A stretch of 64,000 nt of DNA from Aureimonas frigidaquae (GTDB lineage: Bacteria > Pseudomonadota > Alphaproteobacteria > Rhizobiales > Rhizobiaceae), in NCBI RefSeq assembly GCF_001463905.1, contig NZ_BBWR01000002.1, positions 124,001 to 188,000 of the forward strand. The letters run 5' to 3'. A program made the position numbers and the translations under genes. The number at the start of each line of letters is the position of its first letter. Positions within the stretch are counted from its first letter, which is position 1. Positions 1-8,216 of this stretch are shown here, in pieces. The notes beneath the pieces are model-generated. The model was given only the letters and a program-made list of their open reading frames with translations. It did not search any database and was not told where the DNA came from.

Positions 1-99
1 CGGACGGTGCGCAAGCCCTGTGGCGGAGCAACCTTCAAATCGGAAAGCGTGGTATAGAAGCGGCCACCTCAGGACGCAGGCGCAAACGGGACGACCAGA

Positions 100-993
100 A
101 TGACGAACGAGCTTCGCTCGGAGCTTCGCAAGCACATCCTGACAAGCCTCCGTGTCGAGCGGATGGATGTCGGACAGCACGTACCGGAAAAGACCTTCGC
201 AGCCTTCGGTACGAGCCGCGGCCCGATCCGCGCCGCCCTGGCCGAACTCGCGCGCGATGGCATTCTGGAATACCGATCCAACCGCGGCTACTTCATCGCC
301 GATCTCGACGGCGTCACGACGCAGGATGCGCCGGGCGAGGAAGAGCGCGTCTACCGTGCGATTGCCGCAGACAGGCTCGCAGGCGATATCGGGGAGACTG
401 TCACCGCCAACGAGGTGATGCGCCGCTACGAGGTGACCAGATCGGTCGTTCTGCGGGTCTTCGGCCGCATCGAGCGCGAAGGCTGGGCCGAGCGCCGCGC
501 CGGGCGTGGCTGGACCTTCACCGCCATGGTCGACACGGTGGATGCATACCGCGAAATCTATGAAGTGCGCCGGGCGATCGAGCCCGCCGGCATCCTGGCC
601 GATGCCTACCGGGCGGACAAGCCGACGCTCGTGACATGCCGGGAGCGGCAGGATTTCATTCTCGATCGTGGCCTGACGACGCTCGACCAGGGAGAGCTGT
701 TCGCGATCCAGACAGATTTCCACGTGAAGGTCATGGAGATGTCCGGCAACCGCTTCTTCGTGCAGACGCTTCTGCGCCTGAACAGCCTGCGCCGCCTGGC
801 AACATACCGCCAGGAGCGAGACAGGGACCGCGTCGAGATGCAGTGCCGCCAGCACGTCGCCATTCTCGATGCGCTGCTGGACGACGATCGCAGGACCGCC
901 GCCGAACTCATGCGCGCGCATCTCGGCGGCAGCGATCGGGAAAGCCTCGCGCTCGACATTTTCGACGGACGCCGTCCGGGGAACAGCCGGTAG
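100..993 (+). CDS. GntR-family transcriptional regulator with two winged-helix domains and an FCD domain
   Basis: A 297-residue DNA-binding regulator. The first winged helix spans about residues 5-65 (GTSRGPIRAALAELARDG looks like the recognition region), a second similar winged helix spans about 75-140 (VTRSVVLRVFGRIEREGW), and an all-helical FCD-type effector domain follows from about 145, with the usual His/Asp/Arg-rich helices. Most FadR/FCD regulators have a single N-terminal winged helix, so the tandem arrangement is noteworthy. It lies upstream of and in the same direction as the gamma-glutamyltranspeptidase gene, which it may control; ligand unknown. ATG at 100 fits the domain start, although the ribosome-binding site is weak. 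Family call is firm, target is inference. Confidence 0.85.
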   Translation: MTNELRSELRKHILTSLRVERMDVGQHVPEKTFAAFGTSRGPIRAALAELARDGILEYRSNRGYFIADLDGVTTQDAPGEEERVYRAIAADRLAGDIGETVTANEVMRRYEVTRSVVLRVFGRIEREGWAERRAGRGWTFTAMVDTVDAYREIYEVRRAIEPAGILADAYRADKPTLVTCRERQDFILDRGLTTLDQGELFAIQTDFHVKVMEMSGNRFFVQTLLRLNSLRRLATYRQERDRDRVEMQCRQHVAILDALLDDDRRTAAELMRAHLGGSDRESLALDIFDGRRPGNSR

Positions 994-1117
994 GCCGAAA
1001 TATCCAGGCTCGGGCCACCACATTAGTTTTGGTTCCATAATCCATCTTATGCCATTTATGGGCGGCGCTGTACGGATGGCGGCAGACGCCGTTCCCCTCG
1101 GCGGAAAACCGGCATCC

Positions 1118-1146
1118 TTGACAAGACCGGTGCCCTGTCCTTCGAT
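1118..1146 (+). promoter_or_regulatory. Candidate promoter for the gamma-glutamyltranspeptidase gene
   Basis: A perfect TTGACA (1118-1123) is followed after 17 bases by a weak -10, TTCGAT (1141-1146), 34 bases before the ATG of the transpeptidase gene. An imperfectly centred inverted repeat, CCATAA (1035-1040) and TTATGG (1056-1061), lies about 60 bases upstream and could bind the neighbouring GntR regulator. Prediction from sequence only. Confidence 0.35.
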
Positions 1147-1180
1147 CCCCTTCCAACGCGGATGCAACCGGGAGTGAAGA

Positions 1181-2923
1181 ATGAGGATCGAGCGCAGAAC
1201 CATTCTTCTGATTGCCGGCCTGTCCGTCGCCATGAGCGGCCCGCCTTTCGCCTTTGCGGCTTCGCCGGCGCCGGTGGAAGGCAATGACGGGATGGTCGTT
1301 ACGGCCCAGCATCTGGCATCCCGGATCGGGGTCGATGTGCTGCGTGATGGTGGCAACGCGGTGGATGCGGCTGTCGCGGTCGGTTATGCCCTGGCTGTCG
1401 TCTATCCGACGGCAGGCAATCTCGGCGGCGGTGGTTTCATGACCATCCGGCTGGCGGATGGAACCAGCACCTTTCTGGATTTTCGCGAACGCGCGCCCAA
1501 GGCCGCCACGCGGGACATGTATCTCGACGCGGCCGGTGAGCCCGTGCCGGGCGCCAGCACGGACACTTATCTTGCAATTGGCGTTCCGGGCTCGGTCGCC
1601 GGCTTCGAGATGGCGCGCGAGAAGTATGGCACGCTTGGCCGGGATCGGCTGATTGCACCCGCCATCGCCCTGGCCCGCGACGGTTTCGTGCTGGAGCCCG
1701 GCGATATCGCCTCGTTCACCGACGGCAACGACATGCTGGCAAAGGACCCGGCTGCGTCGCGCATCTTCCTGAAGGACGGCGAACCCTTGAGCCTTGGCGC
1801 GCGCCTCGTGCAGTCCGATCTTGCAGGATCGCTGCAGGCCATATCCGATCGGGGCGCCGACGCCTTCTACCAGGGTGAGATTGCCGATCTGATCGTCAAG
1901 GCGAGCGAGGCGAATGGCGGCATTCTCGCCAAGTCGGATTTTGAAGATTACGCGGTGCGGGAACTGGAGCCGGTCGCCTGCAACTATCGTGGCTACGACA
2001 TCGTCTCATCGCCGCCGCCATCATCCGGCGGGCTGGTGATCTGCGAGATCCTCAACGTGCTCGAAGGCTACCCGATCTCCTATCTCGGCTATGGCTCGGC
2101 CGAGACCACGCGGCTGATGGTCGAGGCGATGCGCCATGCCTTCGTGGATCGCAACACGGCCCTTGGCGATCCGGATTTCGTGGAAAACCCCGTCGAAAAG
2201 CTGACAAGCAAGGCCTATGCCGAAGAGATCCGGGCGCGGATCGATCCGTACCGTGCCGGCGTCAGCGAAGAGCTGACCCCGGCCAGCGCTGCGGAATCAC
2301 GCGAGACGACGCATTATTCGATCATCGACAAGGACGGCAACGCCGTCGCCGTGACCTATACGCTGAACGGCTCCTTCGGCACCGGCAAGGTCGCCGAGGG
2401 CACGGGCATTCTGCTGAACAACGAGATGGACGACTTCACGTCCAAGCCCGGCGTGCCGAACCTCTACGGCCTGGTGCAGGGCGAAGCCAATGCCATCGAA
2501 CCCGGCAAATCGCCCCTCTCTTCCATGAGCCCCACCATCGTATCGCGCGATGGCAAGCCCTTCATGGTCATCGGCAGCCCCGGCGGTTCGCGCATCATCA
2601 CCATCACCCTGTCGGCGATCATGAACGTGATCGACCATGGCATGGATATCAGCGAGGCCATCGACGCGCCGCGTATCCACCATCAGTGGCTTCCGGATCG
2701 CGTCTACATGGAGCCTTACGCCCTGTCCCCCGATACGCTGCGCATCCTGGCCGGCATGGGCTACACGGTCGGCATCGATCCGGACTGGACCATCTGGGGC
2801 GAGGCTGCGGGGATCCTGGTCGGCGGGCGCGATCTGCGGGAGATCGAGGCCGGCACCGGAACGGCCCGCTATTACGGCGCCATAGACAGCCGCGCAACGG
2901 CAGGCGCTGCTATCGGGTACTGA
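1181..2923 (+). CDS. ggt: Gamma-glutamyltranspeptidase (secreted)
   Basis: A 580-residue member of the gamma-glutamyltransferase family, which hydrolyses or transfers the gamma-glutamyl group of glutathione and related amides, usually in the periplasm. The N-terminus is a signal peptide ending near residue 27 (FAFAASPA). The autoprocessing site is ETTHYS with the nucleophilic Thr376, giving a small subunit of about 205 residues, as in known enzymes. The downstream substrate motifs SSMSPTIV and GSPGGSR are present. Ribosome-binding site GGGAG lies just before the ATG. It is followed 68 bases later by a RidA-type gene in the same direction, suggesting an amino-acid or gamma-glutamyl-compound salvage unit under the upstream GntR regulator. 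Confidence 0.93.
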   Translation: MRIERRTILLIAGLSVAMSGPPFAFAASPAPVEGNDGMVVTAQHLASRIGVDVLRDGGNAVDAAVAVGYALAVVYPTAGNLGGGGFMTIRLADGTSTFLDFRERAPKAATRDMYLDAAGEPVPGASTDTYLAIGVPGSVAGFEMAREKYGTLGRDRLIAPAIALARDGFVLEPGDIASFTDGNDMLAKDPAASRIFLKDGEPLSLGARLVQSDLAGSLQAISDRGADAFYQGEIADLIVKASEANGGILAKSDFEDYAVRELEPVACNYRGYDIVSSPPPSSGGLVICEILNVLEGYPISYLGYGSAETTRLMVEAMRHAFVDRNTALGDPDFVENPVEKLTSKAYAEEIRARIDPYRAGVSEELTPASAAESRETTHYSIIDKDGNAVAVTYTLNGSFGTGKVAEGTGILLNNEMDDFTSKPGVPNLYGLVQGEANAIEPGKSPLSSMSPTIVSRDGKPFMVIGSPGGSRIITITLSAIMNVIDHGMDISEAIDAPRIHHQWLPDRVYMEPYALSPDTLRILAGMGYTVGIDPDWTIWGEAAGILVGGRDLREIEAGTGTARYYGAIDSRATAGAAIGY

Positions 2924-2991
2924 GCCTTCACCCGGCCTTGGCGCCTCGATGAACTGCCACGGCACCAATCCTGATGCAAAAGGACACGAGA

Positions 2992-3453
2992 ATGTCAGTC
3001 GAAGAGCGTCTTTCGGCCCTGGGAATCACCCTGCCCTCCGCGCCCGTCCCGGTCGCCAATTACGTTCCCTATGTGCAGGAGGGCAAGCTGCTCTTCCTGT
3101 CCGGTCAGGGGCCGCGCCGGGAGGATGGGACCTATCCTGAAGGGATCGTCGGGCAGGATGTGGATATTCCGACGGCGCAAGGCCATGCGCGGCTGACGGG
3201 GATCAATCTTCTCGGCGCGCTGCAGGATGCCATCGGCGGGGACTGGTCCCGCGTGCGCCGGATCGTGAAAGTGCTGGCCATGGTCCGGGCAACCCCGGAT
3301 TTCGATGGGCACCCCGTCGTGATCAACGGTTTCTCGGACCTCATGGTCGAGGTTCTGGGGGATCGCGGGCGGCATGCGCGCTCCGCCGTGGGGATGGGAT
3401 CCCTGCCCAACCGCATGACGGTCGAGATCGAGATGATCGTCGCCATCGACTGA
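2992..3453 (+). CDS. RidA/YjgF/UK114-family protein
   Basis: A 153-residue RidA-superfamily protein of the longer Atu1953-like type, beginning MSVEERLSALGITLP. RidA proteins hydrolyse reactive enamine/imine intermediates; this subgroup often lacks demonstrated deaminase activity, so the exact substrate is open. The conserved core LFLSGQGP and the later VRRIVKVL and EIEMIVAID segments are visible. An in-frame ATG exists at 2974, but the one at 2992 is preferred because AAAGGA at 2978-2983 is then correctly spaced. It sits directly behind ggt and is likely co-transcribed with it, perhaps clearing imines made during degradation of gamma-glutamyl compounds. Confidence 0.85.
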   Translation: MSVEERLSALGITLPSAPVPVANYVPYVQEGKLLFLSGQGPRREDGTYPEGIVGQDVDIPTAQGHARLTGINLLGALQDAIGGDWSRVRRIVKVLAMVRATPDFDGHPVVINGFSDLMVEVLGDRGRHARSAVGMGSLPNRMTVEIEMIVAID

Positions 3454-3565
3454 GCGAAAGCCCGCTTTAAAAAGCCCAACCGAAGCTGAACGAGGCGGTT
3501 CAGGCTGCGTCGTGGATGGGTCCGTTACAAACGTGACATCGCAAATCCAACACGGAAGACATGTC

Positions 3566-4141
3566 ATGAATGAACACGAAACTGAGACCCACCGGGTATC
3601 GCCCGCATCCGAACCCGTCCAGGCGCAGCACCGGCTGAAGGGCCGGCGCGGAACCGCGCTGATGGGCGCCGCCGCGCTCGGGCTGCTGATGCTCGGCGCC
3701 GTCGGCGGGGCCACGGCCTGGAGCATGACCCGGGCGGATGCAGCAACGTTCGATGCCGACCTTCAGCCGACGGCCATCGCGCAATTGGCCGATGGAATGT
3801 CGCCGGTCGGCGTTCAGGGGCAGGTTGCGGAAATCTTCGGCAACAAGTTCATCGTCACCGATGGCGCCGCCCGCGCCTTGGTCGAAACGGGGCGCAAGGG
3901 AGAGGACGGCGATCTCGTCAAGACGGGCGAGAGCGTGACGGTGCAAGGCCGCTTCGAGCACGGCTTCCTGCATGCCGTTGCCATCCGGCATGCCGATGAC
4001 AGCGTCGTGTTGCTGGCGCCGCCGCCCCCGCCGCGCCCCGACCATGGGCCCGGCGCGCGCCATGAGCGCCCGGAGCCTGCGCCGGCGGCGCCTGCCCCCG
4101 CGGCGCCCGCACCCGCCGCGCCGGCCCCTGCCGCCAACTGA
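3566..4141 (+). CDS. Membrane-anchored OB-fold-like protein with Pro/Ala-rich tail
   Basis: A 191-residue protein of no recognised named family. Residues about 30-54 form one hydrophobic segment (LGLLMLGAVGGATAW), followed by a beta-rich domain (QGQVAEIFGNKFIVTD, VTVQGRFEHGFLHAVAI) reminiscent of the YgiW/DUF5666-type OB fold, then a low-complexity tail with poly-Pro and four tandem APAAP-like repeats up to the C-terminus. The start at 3566 is favoured over an upstream in-frame ATG because GGAAGA precedes it. It precedes the two-component genes by 126 bases, separated by a strong hairpin. Proteins with this fold are often regulated by PhoP/QseB-like systems, so a role as target or accessory of the adjacent sensor is plausible but inferred. 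Confidence 0.6.
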   Translation: MNEHETETHRVSPASEPVQAQHRLKGRRGTALMGAAALGLLMLGAVGGATAWSMTRADAATFDADLQPTAIAQLADGMSPVGVQGQVAEIFGNKFIVTDGAARALVETGRKGEDGDLVKTGESVTVQGRFEHGFLHAVAIRHADDSVVLLAPPPPPRPDHGPGARHERPEPAPAAPAPAAPAPAAPAPAAN

Positions 4142-4152
4142 CGGTGAATGCT

Positions 4153-4179
4153 GGGGTGCCGGCCCATGGCCGGTGCCCC
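4153..4179 (+). terminator. Strong hairpin between the OB-fold gene and the response regulator
   Basis: GGGGTGCCGGCC (4153-4164) pairs with GGCCGGTGCCCC (4168-4179) around a three-base loop, with only two G-U wobbles in twelve pairs. There is no T-run after it, so it is either a terminator of the weak GC-rich kind, an attenuator or an mRNA-stabilising structure. Its position also argues that the response regulator does not start at the ATG at 4148. Confidence 0.45.
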
Positions 4180-4267
4180 CGTACCCCTTGCAAAGGCTGT
4201 GCTTGCCCTTGGCCCGGCACCGTCTCATATCGTCACGGTGCCGCTGCAACGCGAAGGACCGCATCCC

Positions 4268-4933
4268 TTGAAAGTGCTTCTGGTGGAAGACGATGCCTCG
4301 ATCGCGGGCAAGCTGGCGGAGCTGTTCCGGCGCGAGAACTTCGTCGTCGACGTGGCCGACAATGGGCGGGACGGCCAGCATCTGGGCGAGACGGAGACCT
4401 ATGACGTCGCCGTCCTGGACCTCGGGCTGCCACTCGTGCCGGGGATCGAAGTTCTGCGGCAATGGCGCAAGGCCGGCCGGTCCCTGCCGGTCCTGATCCT
4501 GACCGCGCGGGATGGCTGGTCCGAGAAGGTCGAAGGCTTCAAGGCCGGCGCCGACGATTACGTCATGAAGCCCTTTCGCGGCGAGGAAGTCGTCATGCGC
4601 CTGCGCGCGCTCGTGCGCCGCGCAAATGGCCTTGCCGATAGTCGCATCGCCTGCGGACCGCTGCTTTACGACGCGCAGCTTGGCGGCTTCGAACTGGATG
4701 GCCTGCCCTTGCGCCTGACGGGTCTGGAGTGGCGCGTTCTGTCCTGCCTGATCCTGCGCAAAGGGCATGTCGTGCCGCGCATGGACCTGCTGGAGCGCGT
4801 CTATGACGGCGATGCGGATGTCGATTCCAATTCGCTCGAAGTCATCGTCGCCCGCCTGCGCCGCAAGATCGGCGCGGAGATGATCGAGACCGTGCGCGGG
4901 CATGGCTACCGCCTCGTACCGGCTGAGGGTTGA
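4268..4933 (+). CDS. OmpR/PhoP-type response regulator
   Basis: A 221-residue two-domain regulator. The receiver domain (1-115) has the acidic pair E7/D8-D9, phosphoacceptor Asp51 in VLDLGLP, and Lys in DYVMKPF. The C-terminal winged helix (about 125-220) has the LTGLEWRVL and ARLRRKIG signatures of the OmpR/PhoB class. The start is taken as TTG at 4268 (LKVLLVEDD is the canonical N-terminus), with AAGGA at 4254-4258; an ATG at 4148 would add 40 residues absent from the family and run through a hairpin. The histidine kinase gene begins three bases after the stop, so the pair is translationally coupled. Confidence 0.9.
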   Translation: MKVLLVEDDASIAGKLAELFRRENFVVDVADNGRDGQHLGETETYDVAVLDLGLPLVPGIEVLRQWRKAGRSLPVLILTARDGWSEKVEGFKAGADDYVMKPFRGEEVVMRLRALVRRANGLADSRIACGPLLYDAQLGGFELDGLPLRLTGLEWRVLSCLILRKGHVVPRMDLLERVYDGDADVDSNSLEVIVARLRRKIGAEMIETVRGHGYRLVPAEG

Positions 4934-4936
4934 GCC

Positions 4937-6295
4937 ATGCGGATGCCCTCATCCCTGGCCGGCCGGCTGTCGGTCATGTCGGCGGTGTCGATCGGCTGTG
5001 CCGTCTTGGTGGCGGCGCTGATCGTTCTTGCCACGCTGCAACGCTTCACGACCGGCCAGATCGACCAGCGCCTCGAGGCGCAGGCCTTCGCCATCGCCGC
5101 GGTGTTGCGCTCCGATTTGTCCGAGCCCGGCAGGCTCGGCGGCTTCATCGCCCCGCCGTTCGATCGGCCGCGTTCCGGCTGGACATGGCGCGTCGACGGG
5201 CCATCCGGCCCGATCGCCAGCTCCACCGATCAGCGCCCGCGCGGCCTGGACGATCCGCGCCCGCTGGACGGGCCGTCACCACCACGGCCGCCGCGCGACG
5301 AGGCTGAGCCGCGGAACGGGCCGCCCCCGTCCGACCGCGCGCTGCACACACGCCAGTTCGCCGTCACCGTCGATGGCCGTAACCTCACCATAACCGTGAC
5401 GGCACCCGCACGCGCCATCACCGATCCTCTGTGGGATGTGGCGTCGGTGCTTCTGCCGGTTCTGCTGGGCCTCGGGCTCGTTCTCGTTCTGGCGACGTTC
5501 GGGGTGGTCCGCCTTGGCCTCAAGCCGCTTGGGCAGCTCACTCTTGCTTTGTCCGATGTGCGCGCCGGCCGCGCGTCGAGCGTCCCGCAGGATCAGCCGA
5601 AGGAACTGACACCCCTCGCCCAGGAATTGAACCGCCTTCTTAACGAAAACGCCCAAAACCTTGTACGCGCAAGACAACATGTCGCCAATCTTGCCCATGG
5701 TTTGAAGACGCCACTTGCGGATCTTGCTCTGACGCTGCGCGGTGCGCCGGCAGGTTCGGGCACAGATGCGCTCGCACTGGTCGAGCGGATGGACAGGCGC
5801 ATCCGCCATCATCTGGCGCGGGCCCGCGCCGCTGCCCTGGACGGGCCGGCCGCCGTCGCCACGCCGGTCGCACCGCATGTGGAGGGCGTTCTCGATGTGC
5901 TTGGCCGCATCCATGCCGATCGGGGCTTGTCCTTTTCGCGGGATGTTCCGGCCAGCATGCTCGTCGCCGTCGAGGCGCAGGATCTCGACGAGATGCTCGG
6001 CAACCTCCTCGACAATGCGTGCCGCTACGCGACAGGGCGGGTCAGCATCTGCGCAGGGCGGGAGGGCGCGGACATCCTCATCCGTGTCGAGGATGATGGC
6101 CCCGGCCTGGCGCCCGGGGAAATACCACAGGCGCTCGCCCCCGGCGGGCGGCTGGACGAAATGACGCCGGGCCACGGCTTCGGCCTGCCCATCACCCGCG
6201 AACTCGCAGAACTCTATGGCGGTGGCCTGACCATCGAAGCGGCGGGCCTCAGCGGTCTTGCGGTCAGCTTGCGTCTTCCCGGCCAGGCATCCTGA
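4937..6295 (+). CDS. Sensor histidine kinase, PhoQ-like
   Basis: A 452-residue membrane sensor kinase, partner of the preceding response regulator. TM1 is about residues 12-35 and TM2 about 165-187, enclosing a periplasmic domain with a very Pro/Asp/Arg-rich stretch (DDPRPLDGPSPPRPP). A HAMP-like linker follows. The H-box is LAHGLKTPLADL with His254, the N-box LLDNACRYA, and the G boxes DDGPGLAPG and GHGFGLPI. The H-box sequence matches PhoQ-type kinases rather than EnvZ. The stimulus cannot be read from sequence; PhoQ-type sensors respond to cations, acid or peptides. Both this sensor and the upstream membrane protein carry unusual proline-rich periplasmic segments. Confidence 0.9.
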   Translation: MRMPSSLAGRLSVMSAVSIGCAVLVAALIVLATLQRFTTGQIDQRLEAQAFAIAAVLRSDLSEPGRLGGFIAPPFDRPRSGWTWRVDGPSGPIASSTDQRPRGLDDPRPLDGPSPPRPPRDEAEPRNGPPPSDRALHTRQFAVTVDGRNLTITVTAPARAITDPLWDVASVLLPVLLGLGLVLVLATFGVVRLGLKPLGQLTLALSDVRAGRASSVPQDQPKELTPLAQELNRLLNENAQNLVRARQHVANLAHGLKTPLADLALTLRGAPAGSGTDALALVERMDRRIRHHLARARAAALDGPAAVATPVAPHVEGVLDVLGRIHADRGLSFSRDVPASMLVAVEAQDLDEMLGNLLDNACRYATGRVSICAGREGADILIRVEDDGPGLAPGEIPQALAPGGRLDEMTPGHGFGLPITRELAELYGGGLTIEAAGLSGLAVSLRLPGQAS

Positions 6296-6330
6296 CGGGC
6301 TGGATGACCCGCACGGGAGTGCGCCGAGGC

Positions 6331-7125
6331 TCAGCCCGGTGCGTGCGTGCCGCTTAAGGGTTGGACGATGGGCGAGCCGCGCGCATCGCGCAGGATTTCC
6401 ACATCGACACCATAGACCGAGCCGATCAGCGCAGGATCGGCTAGCTCCTGTGGCGGGCCCGATGCACGCAGCGTGCCGCCGCTGACGATCAGGAGATTGT
6501 CGGCATATTGGCAGGCAAGGTTCAGATCGTGCAGGACGACCACGGTGACGAGGTTCTTGGTCCGCGTCTCCCGGCGCACCACGTTCAGAAGCGCGATCTG
6601 GTGGCGCAGGTCCAGGGCGCTGACGGGCTCGTCCAGGAGCATGGCGGCGGGTGCGCGCATGAGAACCTGCGCGAACATGGCCATCTGGCGCTGGCCGCCG
6701 CTGATGGACCCGATGTCCCGGCCTGCCAGATGCGCGATTCCCGCATCCGCAAGGCATGTCATGGCCGCTTCCAGCGTGGCGTCGTCGATGTGGAATTGCA
6801 GGCGCTGCAAGCGGCCGAGGACGACCACTTCGAGGACCGACATGGACAGGTCGGCGCCGCAATCCTGCGGCATATAGGCCATGGCATCCCGCCATGCGTT
6901 GCGCCCGGCGGCGGCACCCTTGCCGGGCAGGATGGCGGACGACCCGAAGTCGATGCGCCCGCTGTCCAGCGCCAGCTCGCCGAAGAGTGCGCGCAGGAGC
7001 GTCGTCTTTCCGGCGCCGTTCGGGCCGATGACCGCATGAATTTGGCCGGGCTCGAGCGCTGCCGTGACCCCGGTCAGGACGGGGCTGCCCCCGCGCGACA
7101 GGCCGACATTGTCCAGCGTGATCAT
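6331..7125 (-). CDS. ABC transporter ATP-binding protein, FecE/iron-siderophore type
   Basis: A 264-residue ABC ATPase with Walker A GPNGAGKTT, Q-loop in AYMPQDCG, signature SISGGQRQM, Walker B AAMLLDEP and switch His in VLHDLN. This is the FecE/BtuD/FhuC subgroup that energises metal-chelate uptake. Its ATG overlaps the permease stop by four bases, so it is the last gene of a three-gene importer operon on the minus strand (binding protein, permease, ATPase). The substrate is probably an iron chelate or haem-like compound; cobalamin is less likely because a separate riboswitch-controlled importer exists at 25.5-28.3 kb. Confidence 0.9.
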   Translation of the reverse strand: MITLDNVGLSRGGSPVLTGVTAALEPGQIHAVIGPNGAGKTTLLRALFGELALDSGRIDFGSSAILPGKGAAAGRNAWRDAMAYMPQDCGADLSMSVLEVVVLGRLQRLQFHIDDATLEAAMTCLADAGIAHLAGRDIGSISGGQRQMAMFAQVLMRAPAAMLLDEPVSALDLRHQIALLNVVRRETRTKNLVTVVVLHDLNLACQYADNLLIVSGGTLRASGPPQELADPALIGSVYGVDVEILRDARGSPIVQPLSGTHAPG

Positions 7126-8216
7126 CGGTCCGTTCCCCGCGGGGCGAAGATGAGCCACAGAAGGAACGGCACGCCGACGATGGCGGTGACGATGCCAACG
7201 GGAAAGAGTGCCCCCGGTACGATGGATTTGGACAGGACCGACGCCGCCGACAGGATCAGCGCGCCGCACATCATCGACATGGGTAGAAGGAAACGTTGAT
7301 CTTCGCCAACATTCATCCGCGCGATATGGGGGGCGACAAGCCCGACGAAGCCGATCACGCCGACAAAGCTCGTGGCCGTCGCCGTCATGACGGCGACGAG
7401 TAGAAGCACCTTCATGCGCAGCCTGCGCACATCGACGCCAAGGCTCGACGCCCGGCTTTCGCCCATCCGGAGCGCAGCGAGCTTCCAGGAATCGCGCATG
7501 AGGATGAAACCGCACAGCGCCGTCACGCCCGTGGTCAGCCAGAAGGTCGGCCAGGTGGCCTTGGTCAGGCTGCCGAACAGCCAGAAGAGGATCTGCTGCG
7601 ACAGTTCGGGCGAGGACAGGAACTGCACGAGCGACAGGAGCGATTGGAACAGGAACAGAAGCGCGATGCCGCCCAAAATGATCGTATCGCCGCGCATGCG
7701 GCGCATCGAGGCCAGGGCAAACAGGAACAGCGCCGACAGCATGGCGAAGACGAAGGCGCCGATCGGCACGGCGAACATGGCATCGAGCCCGAAGCCGCCG
7801 ACCGCCAGCACGAGCGCCGCCCCGAAGCCGGCCGCCGCCGCCATGCCCAGCGTATAGGGGCTGGCCATGGGATTGTTCAGGATCGTCTGCATCTGCGCCC
7901 CGCCCGCGCCGAGGGCCGCACCGACGCTGAGCGCCATCAGCGCCATGGGAAGGCGCAGTTGCCAGACGATGGTGTCCGTCATCTCCGCTCGGGTTCCGAG
8001 CCGGGTCAGTGATCGGACGACCTCTCCCGGCGGCAGGAGCGACGGGCCGGTGGCGATATCGAGAACGAGGCAGCAAACCGTGATGAGGCCGAACACAAGC
8101 AGCGCGCGCCACCGCCGCCCTTCCCGGCGGCGGTGCTCGGCGATCGCGTCGCGATGCAGCGAAGGCGGCGTCGGGCCGTTGCTCTTCGCCGACCCGGTTT
8201 GAGTCTGGCGGCTCAA
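7122..8216 (-). CDS. FecCD-family ABC transporter permease
   Basis: Inner-membrane permease of the FecCD/BtuC family with about ten hydrophobic segments and the family motifs RLPMALMALSVGAALGAGGA, NPMASPYTLGMA and GFVGLVAPHIAR. No ATG lies near the expected N-terminus: a TTG at 8216 that overlaps the binding-protein stop (TTGA) gives 364 residues, slightly long for the family, and is the best available start, though the AAGGA before it is too close to be a normal ribosome-binding site. The first 35 residues are hydrophilic and may not all be translated. Function as in the neighbouring ATPase entry. Confidence 0.87.
   Translation of the reverse strand: MSRQTQTGSAKSNGPTPPSLHRDAIAEHRRREGRRWRALLVFGLITVCCLVLDIATGPSLLPPGEVVRSLTRLGTRAEMTDTIVWQLRLPMALMALSVGAALGAGGAQMQTILNNPMASPYTLGMAAAAGFGAALVLAVGGFGLDAMFAVPIGAFVFAMLSALFLFALASMRRMRGDTIILGGIALLFLFQSLLSLVQFLSSPELSQQILFWLFGSLTKATWPTFWLTTGVTALCGFILMRDSWKLAALRMGESRASSLGVDVRRLRMKVLLLVAVMTATATSFVGVIGFVGLVAPHIARMNVGEDQRFLLPMSMMCGALILSAASVLSKSIVPGALFPVGIVTAIVGVPFLLWLIFAPRGTDR

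Noticed and set aside
1-57. Open frame at the left window edge ending in TAG at 55-57, possible 3' end of an upstream gene
   Set aside because: Only 18 codons are visible and none of the residues matches a family end that I recognise, so it cannot be supported.
4148-4267. Longer response-regulator N-terminus starting at ATG 4148
   Set aside because: It would add 40 residues absent from the family and cross a strong hairpin; the TTG at 4268 has a good ribosome-binding site and the canonical first strand.
3500-4903. 467-residue open frame on the minus strand
   Set aside because: Antisense to the OB-fold and response-regulator genes; Arg/Gly/Gln-rich composition typical of a GC-rich shadow frame.
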